Positions 11,909 to 21,853 of a stretch of DNA of 64,000 nt are shown here, in pieces. A model generated the notes under the pieces. It worked only from the letters and a program-made list of their open reading frames with translations, made no database searches and was not told the DNA's origin. Positions within the stretch are counted from its first letter, which is position 1. Each line of letters opens with the position of its first letter. The position numbers and the translations under genes are program-made. The DNA comes from Hygrocybe punicea (taxonomy: Eukaryota; Basidiomycota; Agaricomycetes; Agaricales; Hygrophoraceae): NCBI GenBank assembly GCA_963556145.1, contig OY744462.1, positions 6,944,001 through 7,008,000 of the forward strand. The letters are read 5' to 3'.

Positions 11909-12637
11909 ATGTCCCCACGTGCACGTGGAAACACATGTCAACAAGCCCCAGCACACCCACCCTTACCAAACATGACCCCTGCTGCACTAGAATGTGCCAC
12001 ATCACCAGGCCCACCATGTATCGCAGTGCCAGCCCATGCACACACATCGAGAACAGCCCCGCACGTCCCAACACCCCCCCTGCTGCCCAACACTGACCGC
12101 AAGACTCACCGTGCCCCCACACCTGCCCAAATGGCCCCACCTCTCAAAGAACCACCACCCCCACCAAGAAACGCATCCATATGCGTCCCAACAAGCGATC
12201 CCACCATGCCGGCATCAACGCCCAACCAGTTCATGCCCACATACACCCAAGACCCCATGCCCATGCAACATGATGCATCAAAATGCATCCCAGACCCCAT
12301 CCCCACCCCAAGTGCATACCCACGCGCACCCACACCAACCCAAGGTCACAACGCCACCATCCAGATGCCACAACTGCGAACAACAAGGCCAGATGACGTT
12401 GAGATGCAAGCCAACATATATGAGGGATCCGAGGAGGTGAAGGACAAGGATATAGGCGACACACCAAGGGAGACAGAGACAAACAAGCAAAACGAGACGA
12501 GGACGAGCGCAGAGATGTGTCAGAATGAAGAGAAAATGCAACAAGAGTCAAGAACAGCTCAAAATGTATGTTCATGCCCACAAACCCATGTGCTGACATC
12601 CCCTCAAGGACGACCCATGCCCAAAGCCCCATATTAG
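11909..12637 (+). CDS. Proline/threonine-rich element ORF, 242 residues
   Basis: An open frame of Pro/Thr/His-rich sequence (PTPPLLPNTD, MPMQHDASKC, PDPIPTPSAY) with an acidic C-terminal part (EGSEEVKDKD). It lies downstream of the 225-residue ORF in the same LTR-flanked element. Composition alone could keep the frame open. However, a clearly homologous stretch occurs at about 31600-31880 (PNHLMPTQAP, PVPVQQNMPK, PDPIPPPS), so the sequence is shared by two elements. Function unknown. The start codon is uncertain, and this may be a downstream portion of a spliced product. Confidence 0.35.
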   Translation: MSPRARGNTCQQAPAHPPLPNMTPAALECATSPGPPCIAVPAHAHTSRTAPHVPTPPLLPNTDRKTHRAPTPAQMAPPLKEPPPPPRNASICVPTSDPTMPASTPNQFMPTYTQDPMPMQHDASKCIPDPIPTPSAYPRAPTPTQGHNATIQMPQLRTTRPDDVEMQANIYEGSEEVKDKDIGDTPRETETNKQNETRTSAEMCQNEEKMQQESRTAQNVCSCPQTHVLTSPQGRPMPKAPY

Positions 12638-13159
12638 CACCCACACAACTCGACTGGGCCAAAGACACTGTGACAATCCCACTCCACCCTATTTTCGCAA
12701 CCACATACCTGTCCCATGACCTTTCAGCCCTCCATTCCAACTTGCAAAGACCATTCGTCACCTTACAGCACCGTATTTGATGACCATGACCACAGACCCA
12801 CCCTTGACATGTTCTCATTGCCCCAGCATTACATGAAGCCACCCAGCCGGCATTGCGCCCAGATGGCCAATCATCACCAAACCCTTTACCACAGCCAATT
12901 CAACCTCACGTCATTCTAAGCACCTCGATTGGGATCATGACCCATGACTCATGGACTTGAGTAGGGCTCTCCAGGCCCTATAGGTTGGAAGAGACCAAGG
13001 TAGACTTTAGTTGTCTTTTACTCTATGATCATCTTTTGTCACTGCTTTTACCCCATCCCCATCTTTGTTCTCTTTTCTTTTCTTTCTCTTTTTCTTTTCC
13101 TTCACTTTTCTTTTCTTCTCACTGGCAGCAGGGATGCTGCCATTTTGGAGGGAGGTGCA

Positions 13160-13300
13160 TGGAGTAGTAGATCTAGGTAGATCACGTGACTTTCCCACGG
13201 TTGGATCCAGTAGATAGCCCTGTTTGGTAGTCAGTAGAGATTCAGATTTAGTCTTAGCCTCCGAGCCCTGCAATCTGCTCAAGGACACTCTCCGTGTCCA
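13160..13300 (+). repeat. 3' LTR-like direct repeat, 141 bp
   Basis: Partner of 10659-10799, same length and orientation, TG...CA ends. Immediately followed by TCATCATCATTG, matching the sequence left of the 5' copy. Confidence 0.85.
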
Positions 13301-14119
13301 TCATCATCATTGTTCCTGTACTTGTTGAGATGGTGGGGAGCAGGAGTGTGGTGAATAGGGGGGTGATGGTGGTGGAGGGTTGAAAGCTATATTGGACAGT
13401 TATGTGCTTTTACCACCACCCACTTGCCTCCAAACTTGCCTCCTCCCACACTCCCACTCCCCACCCCCTCAACAACCACAGAAATGAGGAGGAGGATGGC
13501 AACAGCGATGATTCACACAAGGAATGCCTCCCCAGACGTCCTCAAAGCTGCACAGGAGCACACCTGATGTTTTCAACCATTGGCCTCAAACATGGGAACC
13601 AGCAGTGGCAGACAGGGCACACAGTGATGAAGATGACAAGGGCAATGTGGAGGGTTGCCACTGGTGATGGTGTAGTCAATGGTGGTGGCAGCGTCAAGAT
13701 ATCGCCACCACAACCACTGCTGTGGCCATCCTTGTGTGGCTTGATGGTGGTGACAATCTGGACCGTGAAAATGTCCAAGGAAGTGATGGGGATGTCTGAG
13801 ATGACATCCCCATTGGCTTCATTGATGGTGGGATATTGGGAGGGCCATGGGGGGCCCCAAGGGCAAAGGTGAGTACCCACCCTTCCTTGCATTTTCCCCA
13901 CATATTTACCCCTTCCCGCCACTTGTTCGGGGCCAGGAGCCCTCCCCCATCCATCCCCTTTCCATTTCCCCCATCCACCTTGCTTCCTGGCCCTTTCCTC
14001 ACCACACATTGCCATCCCCACTCCATGCACCCTTCCCCAACCCCCATCATCCATCCCAGCCCTCACTCACCCTTCTGTGAAGGTGAGTACCCACCCATTT
14101 GCCAGCAGCACCCCATGTA

Positions 14120-14570
14120 TCCTTATTTTTTCTTTTGCTTTCTCTCGGTTATTTCATGTATTTTCATGTAGATGAGTCTATATACAGTATTTATAAGAAT
14201 ATATCTATGATATGTAAAAAATTCCACAGGAAAAGATGGCAGGATAGTGAAATAGTTGTGCTCAACATCAATGAGCACAAATGCCTGTGAGTGATGGGTG
14301 GGGCCATGGCAACAGTGAAGCGAAAGCCCGAGCCCATCACCCTGGTTATCAAATGTGCGCCAAATGGCCTTGCTCAGTACAAGTTCTATTTTCAGGAAAT
14401 ATTTATTGGTATTCGACTAATTATTGGGAGTGTGTGGAATTTGATAAATTCCAAACTAATTAGTTTGTTGATCTGGGGGTGCTTTACAAGCTAATTAGCT
14501 AAGGATAACGTGATGTCAAGGTGGTTGTACTGAAAGATGATATTCCTGTTTTGGGGAACCACGACACAGT
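14120..14570. other. Intergenic, nothing recognised
   Basis: AT-rich sequence between the inverted-repeat unit and the GH20 relic. Short frames only, no conserved coding or repeat signal seen. Confidence 0.5.
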
Positions 14571-15571
14571 TCAAGTTTTTCCTGGGGCTGCAGCATTCAG
14601 AATAGGATAAGCCCCATCAAACTGGGCTCTCATGAGAGCTGTGCTTCTTGCTTCGAACCCTGCCCACGATTTCTCCAAAAACACAGCAAGACTCTGTGCA
14701 AGCTGGTAATACTCTTCAAGCAGAGTGCTCACCTTGTTCCCCCAATCATTCCATAATGTCATAATCGCATCCCAAAGAACAGGATTGCTAATTCCAGTGT
14801 TGCTGGATGAATCTGTTCAGGAAAAGATATTGGGTGCCCAACCACTTCCTCCAGGTGCTCCGCCCCACATGAGGTCTTGGACCAGCTAATTGACCATCCT
14901 CTGTTGACATCTTGCCATCCAAATAAAGGAAGGCAATTTCTGAATTGATAACCGAATATCCTTTCTGCATCAGCTGCATGGGGATGGACTTGTCAGGGAA
15001 GTGCCAATGTTGGATGGTTACATTCAGCGATATGGACAGAGTTGTGCTTGGTTCATTCATTCCCCAGACACACATTGACTTGCCAGATTGTTGCTGGATG
15101 AAATTTGACATGTTGTTCATGAATGAGATGTACTCATCTGCTAAGGAGGACTCGTATTTATCTGCACCAATTGAGACTTCTGTAGCAGTGAACCATGGGA
15201 AAAACTCCTTCCATATCGATTGAACAGTCAGTAGGGTGTCAGTGTTGGAGAGATCCAGGAGGTCTGGCTTGCCTGGTATCATGATACCAGGCTTCCATTT
15301 GGTGAAAATGAGGGAATGGCCTAGTGTATCAATTTCAGGGATGATCTCAACTCCATGAGCAGCACAGCTAGATTGGAATTCCTCTTGTGTCCAACTCTCA
15401 TTTGTATTTGGCACCAGTCCAGCGTTCAGACTGCTGGGGGATGGCATAAAGCAAAATCCAGTATACAGGTCCCACCAATCTTGACCATAGAGGAAATCAG
15501 GGTTTCAGACATAATCCAATGCATGGATGTGAAATTCATTGAGCTTGAAGAATGAGGCATGCTGCAAAGAT
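14571..15571 (-). pseudogene. Glycoside hydrolase family 20 (beta-N-acetylhexosaminidase-like) relic
   Basis: Read on the minus strand, blocks match GH20 in order: FKLNEFHIHA, then NPDFLYGQDWW, GVEIIPEIDTLGHSLIFTKW, VSIGADKYESS, VWGMNEPST, then GGAPGGSGWAPNIF and LWNDWGNKVST. A 3' splice site (CTTTGCAG) sits just before FFKLNEF at about 15571. The catalytic Asp-Glu pair of GH20 should read GADEY; here codon 15157-15159 is AAA, giving GADKY, a single G-to-A change from GAA. Other damage: TGA at 15505-15507 inside the HASDN-like motif, a frameshift near 14875, and a stop after NIFS. The 5' part of the gene is absent. Dead beyond reasonable doubt. Confidence 0.85.
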
Positions 15572-15623
15572 CAGCTAATGGTTCGTTGTGGTTGGACCAA
15601 AATATTCTTGGAAATGGCACATG

Positions 15624-15912
15624 AAACAATGTATTTGAATTGTGGTTGTCGAGACGTCTATAAATCTACGGTATAAGTCAAGCAACAACCATCATAGTAC
15701 TGGCACAGGGTGACCCTTTTCCATCATTACAACATTCAAGGCTGTAGCAATTTTGGTGGGCTTCTGGTGTACAATAATTCTTATATAAATTACCCTTCTC
15801 AACAAGATACCATCCCAGATCTTTTTGAATCTGTTGGTGAAATGGCTGTCCATTAGTTATTTATTAAATTATTTATTTCCTGTAAATATTACAAGTACAG
15901 TGAGAATAAAAT
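15624..15912. repeat. Dispersed ~280-bp repeat, decayed copy
   Basis: Begins TGTATTTGAATTGTGGTTGTCG and ends ACAAGTACAGTGAGAATA. It aligns along its whole length with 17386-17657. CpG positions of the other copy are TpG or CpA here. It lies 5' of the GH20 relic. Confidence 0.8.
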
Positions 15913-16487
15913 GAACATTTCAAAGTTTTTTGTTCTCTCTTTGCTTAAGATCATATTACCTATGTCCACATAGCCAATATATTTTGAACTAAATTCCTTC
16001 CGGTATAAAACTCGCTCAATTCTAATGGCAAAAACTGCTCGAGTCGAGAGCTGGCCAGAAAGATATTCAACGAGCTGCATTGAGTATATAGATCATCGAT
16101 TATCTTTATTAGTAATAGTATTCGAAGTTCACTGAAATCAAATAACAGGGGGAAATTGAATAGCGTGAATTGAAATTTCACGAGCTGTACAAGGAATGTC
16201 ATATGGGTAAAAGGTATATTAAGTAGCCTAGGCCAGGGTCGAAAAGGAAGCTCATGCCAGTGGCCGGGCTGGGAGAAGTAAAGTATCAAAAATAAAAAGT
16301 TTTTTAAATTTAAATTTTCAAGGGGAATGATAACCGCCGGAAGAGATCTTCAAGAAATGCTGCGGCGACACTTCGTGAGGGGTACGATGTGAGTTCAGAG
16401 TGCAAATGGGCGGATAGATATATACAATGGGGACACTCACCATCGTGTTGTTGAGATTAACCAGCCAACCATCGACAAGTCAATCGT

Positions 16488-16666
16488 TCAGTTTAACGAT
16501 ACCTCTTCACCGCGCTTCCAGTCAGATCCCATTTCGCCGGTTGGCGGGCGCTAGAGGCTACGGGGTAAGAAAGAAGAAAAATAACTGGGTAAAGCAAAAA
16601 GCTTACCACAGGCGAAGCGGAAACCAGTGCCACGGGCAGAAGGAGGAGGACTTGGTAAAACTGCAT
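16488..16666 (-). CDS. Possible small secreted protein, 40 residues, two exons
   Basis: Exon 1 (16666-16607) encodes MQFYQVLLLLPVALVSASPV, a textbook signal peptide with an ASP-type cleavage region. It is followed by a GTAAGC donor. The best in-frame acceptor (CCTCTAG, 16551-16552) gives RPPTGEMGSDWKRGEEVSLN and a TGA at 16488. A TATA-like CATATAAAAG (minus strand, 16725-16734) lies about 60 bp upstream of the ATG, supporting a genuine promoter. The mature part is only about 22 residues, and alternative acceptors terminate even sooner, so this may be the surviving 5' end of a longer secreted enzyme. Homology not recognised. Confidence 0.35.
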
Positions 16667-17385
16667 CGTTCAACGAATAGGAAGCTCGTGAGGGATTGAT
16701 ATTCAGGCGATAAAGAATACGATGCTTTTATATGCCAAGGTGGCCAGACAGGGGGCCCAGATGGTCAGCAGATTCAAGTCACCGGATATGATCCATCGAT
16801 ACGGAGGTGTTGCAGACATGCTTAACCCTGAAGCTTGAAGGCCAAATTGCATCGGGAGTGGTGTATAACCGACATTATCATACGAATACTAGAGTCAGAC
16901 AGAATCACCTGAGAAATTCGATCAGCATACGTGGGGGAAATATAAAATAAAATAAAAACAACGAAAAAAAAAAAGAGTTGACAGACACGAACATTGTTGC
17001 ATTCTAGATTCTTGCAAACATGCTTCACATCCTGGGGCCTGGGCTCATGAGCGTCAAGTACGGTATACTTGTGTCTCCAGGAAGTTTGCATATGGAACTT
17101 CAAGTTTGAGCCCGACTTCGGGATGCCGCCGGAATGATCGAGCGATTTCCTTTCCAACGTCCAAGAACACCACTGACACCTGAGTACGACACAGTGTGGG
17201 ACCGGCAATCACGATTAACCGATTCAGCCGTGCTCTGCCAGGTGCCCAGTAACTTGACGAAAAGACGCGAGACGTATAATCGATTTCCCGAATTTCAAGC
17301 TTCAAGTTCGGAGCACACACGTGACGAGATCAACCAGGAGATCTTCAGCAACTTCAGCAACTTCGTTACAAACGGCACACCCGAC
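16667..17385. other. Intergenic, no gene recognised
   Basis: Contains the TATA-like element at 16725-16734 (minus strand) for the small secreted ORF. The remainder has short open frames on both strands without recognisable motifs. Confidence 0.4.
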
Positions 17386-17657
17386 AAATGTATTTGAATT
17401 GTGGTTGTCGTCGTATCAAGCATCGACCGTCATAAGCTCCGTCGTAGTATGGCACAGGGTGTACCCTATACGACGTTCAAGGCTGTAGTAAATTTGGCGG
17501 GCTTCCGTTGTTACAATTGTCAATTCGTATAATTTACCTTCTCAACGAGATATCCGAGTCGGATCCATCCCAGATCTTTTGATGGTTATGCAAATTCGTT
17601 GGTGAGATAGCTGTCCACTATTTATTTATTACTAAATATTACAAGTACGGTGAGAAT
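17386..17657. repeat. Dispersed ~280-bp repeat, CpG-rich copy
   Basis: Counterpart of 15624-15912, sharing TGTATTTGAATTGTGG at the left end and ACAAGTACGGTGAGAATA at the right. It keeps CpGs that are lost in the other copy. No terminal repeats or clear duplication seen. Confidence 0.8.
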
Positions 17658-20600
17658 AATTGTGTGTTTCAATGTTCAAACGATCTACGTATACGTATCG
17701 GTCAACTCATCCATTCACTACCAATCACGAGAGAAAACAAAAGTTTTGGACTTTTTACAGGACCACAGTGAGTGACTACTGACAACTGAGTTGAGGGGAA
17801 GACTCGGATAAGACTCGGATACACCGGGTCCGGGCCGTCAACTTTGTTCGTTGTTCTTGTCGCACCTGCAGGGTCCCCGGGCCCGCTGTATGCTCAATTA
17901 TTTCGCAGGCCGAATGCTATTACGACCACCCAACAGGAATCTGAGCCCGGAGTCAAACCAACCCATTCGCCACGCACGCACGCACGCACGCAGCACGCAC
18001 ACTTCCCCTCCCGCCGACCCCAACGGCAAAGCGAGGATAAACCTTGTAAAGGCTTTTTCCACCGCCCGAGGTTCGTCGAAGTCCGGCTTCTCCCTCAGTC
18101 CTTCAGGCCTAGCTTCAGGGCCCTCACGATAAGTCATCGATTTGAAAAGCCTAACTGATCGCATCTTATCAATCTTATCCGTTCTTTTTTTCAAAAGTGT
18201 TGAGTAATGATTTTATTCAATGATATGATAACGACGACGAACCGCTCATCCTCTACATCAGGTTACACCGAAGTCATCAACATGCATCAATTCCCACCCT
18301 GCCCGAACGTGAACGCGTCTTCGCGCAAGGTCCTTTTTCTTTCTTTCTTTTTTCGAACAACCGGTAGGATTTAACGGGTCATCGGTCCGAAGACGTCGAT
18401 GACGTTGACGCAAGATTGCATATGATCATGACGGCATTTCGTTTTGTTGATTTCTCGATTCGCGCTCATCCCGGGAGTTTCGTCATGGGAAATCATCGCA
18501 AAGAATCGTGGGGCCCGGTGTTCGTCATTGGAGGAACTCGGCTCGTGCTTTCGGTGGGTTGTTTTTATACCGAGGTATTCTGATTATTGTGCACAACAGG
18601 TATATGGGAAAAAGTACCCAGCAAGCCTATGCGCTAAACGTACGTATATACGCCGTTCGCCACTAGTGATCCCGATCATAACTCCGAGTAACTTTCCTAT
18701 GGCGTCCATCTGTGTCCGAGTGTCCGGGTCTGGCGCGCAATACACTTCTGAGCATGAAAGCATGAGCCTGAGCCTCTGCCCGCACGACATAGACCCGACT
18801 CATACTCACAACGGAACTGTTGCACAATAATTCCATCAACGGTACTACAATAATTGCAGAGAGATGCTAGATAGAATGGCTTTCCTCCATTCGAATTCCC
18901 CATCGACCATCGACTATCGACCATCCCCCCCGCATGTGCATTCCAACGTCCCAATCCCAAACACCGAAGACGGCGCGCCATCAAGAACAGAAGGAAGCTT
19001 GAGCTACAATCCGATAGTGATAACCCCGGTACTCTCCATGCATGCATGCATCCATCTAAACCAGAACACGCAAATCCAAAATACGGAAATCAAAACGCAC
19101 GAGAGCCATTTTTTTAATACGCGAATCGTCGTGGGATGCATGTACGTCTGCATCTGTCTGTCTGTGCGTGGGGTGTACATGTGTATGTACGATGCGGCGA
19201 CACGAACTTACACGATACGATAACGATCCTAGATTTTCTCTTCTTCAAAAGGTTAAAAATCTAGTAACTGCTCGCAATCGCAATCGCAATCGCGCTCGAT
19301 CTCTGGGCGACATCATAGATTTTTGTTCACGATCGGTATTAATATCAATGATCAACGATCATCACATCGATCACCGGCGATCCAACCTACGTTAGTCGAC
19401 GCTAATGCCAGCGCCGACGCCTACCAACGCCACCTGAAATCCCCGATCTGCAATCGGCGTATGACTGCACATACACACGCATACACAAAACACACTTTGA
19501 CATTCCAACATTCATGATTCCGAGACCCAATTGCAATCACGCCGGCGACTCAACTCAACGCAAACGCATGTTCGCGAGGGTCTGGGGGGGTTGCTATTTT
19601 TCTTCTTCTGACACCCGGCTTGAGGCTTGAGGCAGGTTTAAATGAAGGTGGGTGCGCGGTCACGGTGACAAAAGCGCCTTGGGAGCGCTTGAAAGAGAAG
19701 CTGTGGGATTCTTGTGGATCTCACTGTGAGGAGAGGGGGGGCACGGGGTGTTGTTCAGCGTCTCTATCTTGGCTCGGCGCAAGTGGACCTTAAGCTTGGC
19801 GTGTGCGTGTGCGTGTGTCAATGTCAAATGTCATTTTCTCGACTTTTGGAAGGGTGGTGTTGGGTGAAAAACCATCTTATTGATTGTGGTGGCTAGCACA
19901 GCAAATATAACATATAGCATATGCGGATGCGTGCATGCATCAATACAACATCATCCGTACATTACAGGGGTGGGGGGGATGGGGGCCCCACTGTTCGCAC
20001 AGCCTGACTAGACCTGATTCGGTGACTGCGCTGCGCTGGCTGGAATCATGATAACTATCAGTGTCCGAAGTTCGGCCCTGAGTAGTGAGTGTGCGCGGAG
20101 TGGTAAATTGATACACAATCCTGAGTGTGTGTCTGTGCAGCGTCCGCGGAATGTAGTCCCGCCCTCTCCTCGGCGGACCCTTCGTAGTGCATAATTATGA
20201 ATGATATGGGGGTAACCCACACGGAAAGCATGCCTTTGCTACCGCACACACGCACACACACGTAGTAGAAAGATTTCCAAAGCGAACAAGAGCGGGGAAG
20301 AGGACACGTGTACACACACATACGCACGCCTTGGAGCTTGGAGTCTTTCAAGTTCGCCACGCAGCACCCCTGCTGCAGTTGGGGGACATCAAAAAGCTGT
20401 TATGTTAGTGAAGGCACTGCTGTAGACTGCGGTTTTTTTGTCTTGGTGGCGACGATAGGGTTGGTATGATGGATGGATGCGATGGATGGCGATGGATGGA
20501 TGGATGGGATAAACACGGGGGATCCACGATGGAATGTACTGGGATCGCCGCTGCATTGTATATGTGGTGGTAGCGCTGCAGTATTGGCAGAACACGAGGC

Positions 20601-20914
20601 CGAAGCCAGGTGCGGGCGGGTTAGAAGAGAGAGAGCGCTAAAGGAAGTTGACAGCGGAGTGAGTAAGCGAACCGGGAAATACCGATGTGAACTGGTTTGG
20701 ATTGGAATTTCCAGACCGGGAGATGAAGAGAGCCGAAGGAGATACGTTTTGTGTGATTACGCGAGCTCCGAGATGTGCAGGCTGTATGCCAAATCCGTGT
20801 TTGTTTATATATAACCCGAGTCAGTCTTTGTTCAACCAACTAACCAACCCCTTCCTCTCCACCCCCATCCCCATCCTCCATCCTCCACCATCCCCATCTC
20901 CCCCGTCCCCCCAA
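17658..20914. other. Long intergenic region with microsatellites
   Basis: CpG-rich, apparently unique DNA. It contains a (GCAC)n tract near 17966-18000, GTGTGCGT-type runs near 19800, and a GGATG-type microsatellite at 20467-20512. Several 60-130-codon frames exist on both strands, but none shows conserved motifs, splice structure or a plausible start context. The right end is the promoter and CT-rich 5' leader of the gene at 20915. Confidence 0.5.
20806..20814 (+). promoter_or_regulatory. TATA box of the 20915 gene
   Basis: TATATATAA about 100 bp upstream of the ATG, followed by a CT-rich leader (CCCCTTCCTCTCC, CCATCCCC). This is a common architecture for expressed fungal genes. Confidence 0.6.
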
Positions 20915-21853
20915 ATGCCTTTCATCGACGACTACGACTCGAGGCTCTGCGTATCCTCCCGCCCTTCTTCTCCACACAAGTACTCTCCGGCCACGCGCGC
21001 CGAAGACATATCTCGCCTCCTCGACCCATCCTACTCATCATCCTCGTCGTCCTCATCTTCGCCACACTCACACTCCCCCTTTGTCTACGTCGACCACCAC
21101 GGCGACATTCACGATCCAGACTACCGCGATTTCCCCCCACTCCTCCTCCCAAAGCGTTCCCACTCTACACGCAGCCCCTCATCCGCGTGCCACTCCCTCG
21201 CCGCACTGCACGCGACTCGCCCCCCGTGGTACCAAGACGACGCCCTTTCTGACCGTGATGACGACGATGATGACGATGACGACGACGACGACGACCTCGG
21301 GTACGACTCCCGCTCTCGTTCCTCGCGTCGTTCCTCCATCCACACCCGTCCAAACCATAATCACCATCATCACTATCACCACCACCACCACCACCATCTC
21401 CACAATCCTCGCGATTACCGCCAGACATACACAACGTACGCGTACAGCATTCTGGAGCCATCTCCACCCAACTCTGCACACGCGTTCCTCTCAAACGACT
21501 CCACCACCGACATCGAATTCCACGACGACCGTGAGAAGCTGAGGAAACCCCAGCGCGGCAAGAAGACGACCACGCAAAAACAGAGACGCGCGCCTAGCGA
21601 AAAGTCCGCTCGTGGCCTGCTCCTCGCCTCAGACACACTCGCCGAGGAAGATGAGGAGCGGGGTGACGCTGATGACTATGACGACGACGACGACGACGAC
21701 GACGACAGGCGCGCACGCGAGCCTGAGTCCGAGTGGACGCCAACGTGCACGCAGGCTATGCGCCGACAATGGCAGGCCATATCACTGCGCTTTCGATTTC
21801 GCCTCTTTCGCGCGCAACGCGAAGTCCGCAGGCGCGTAACGGGTGGTGGTTGA
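20915..21853 (+). CDS. Conserved fungal protein with Asp and His tracts, 312 residues
   Basis: A single-exon ORF starting MPFIDDYDSRLC with context CCAAATGCC. An upstream in-frame ATG at 20687 was rejected because it lies before the TATA box. The N-terminus carries SRPSSPHKYSPATRAEDISRL and a VYVDHHGDIHDPDYRDFP motif that I associate with conserved proteins of unknown function in mushroom-forming fungi. Low-complexity features: a Ser run near residue 45, poly-Asp near 113-125, poly-His near 155-170, and a second Asp run near 255. The C-terminus is basic with WQAISLRFRFRLFRAQREVRRR. No membrane segment or enzyme motif. The acidic and His tracts suggest metal or nucleic-acid association, but this is only inference. 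Confidence 0.75.
   Translation: MPFIDDYDSRLCVSSRPSSPHKYSPATRAEDISRLLDPSYSSSSSSSSSPHSHSPFVYVDHHGDIHDPDYRDFPPLLLPKRSHSTRSPSSACHSLAALHATRPPWYQDDALSDRDDDDDDDDDDDDDLGYDSRSRSSRRSSIHTRPNHNHHHHYHHHHHHHLHNPRDYRQTYTTYAYSILEPSPPNSAHAFLSNDSTTDIEFHDDREKLRKPQRGKKTTTQKQRRAPSEKSARGLLLASDTLAEEDEERGDADDYDDDDDDDDDRRAREPESEWTPTCTQAMRRQWQAISLRFRFRLFRAQREVRRRVTGGG

Larger units (their letters stand above)
10659..13300 (+). mobile_element. LTR-flanked element without gag/pol (LARD/TRIM-like)
   Basis: Two direct repeats of exactly 141 bp (10659-10799 and 13160-13300) both start TGGAGTAG and end TGTCCA, the TG...CA boundary expected of LTRs. About seven differences separate them. Four bases after the 5' copy lies a TGG-initiated primer-binding-site candidate, and just before the 3' copy is a purine-rich GGAGGGAGGTGCA tract. 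Flanks are TCATCAT on both sides, so the duplication size cannot be fixed. The interior encodes an unfamiliar 225-residue ORF and a proline-rich ORF instead of reverse transcriptase or integrase. The element interrupts the left arm of the inverted repeat, whose sequence resumes at 13301. Confidence 0.75.
8719..14119. repeat. Large inverted-repeat (foldback) unit, left arm split by two insertions
   Basis: The right arm, about 13413-14119, reverse-complements to the left arm, which is spread over 8719-8899, 10168-10658 and 13301-13375. Shared landmarks are GTGGGTACTCACCTTTG, the GGCCAGGA(G)TCCTCC region, ATCGCCGTTGC/GATATCGCC, and TCTGGGGAGGCATTC. The arms are roughly 700 bp each, with a spacer of about 40 bp near 13376-13412. 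The left arm is interrupted by a hAT-type MITE (8900-10167) and by an LTR-flanked element (10659-13300). No gene is evident in the arms themselves. Confidence 0.8.

Noticed and set aside
12231..12842. 203-codon minus-strand frame in the LTR-flanked element
   Set aside because: Complement of the Pro-rich plus-strand frame. Gly/Trp/Met-rich wording is a composition shadow, with no motif.
17844..18194. Paired ~100-codon frames on both strands
   Set aside because: CpG-rich random frames with no start context, splice sites or motifs.
20687..20914. Extending the Asp/His-rich protein upstream to the ATG at 20687
   Set aside because: This would place the TATA box and CT-rich leader inside the coding region; the conserved N-terminus starts at 20915.
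21121..21494. Overlapping minus-strand frames rich in Ser/Val/Ile
   Set aside because: Antisense of the GAC and CAC microsatellites of the 20915 gene.
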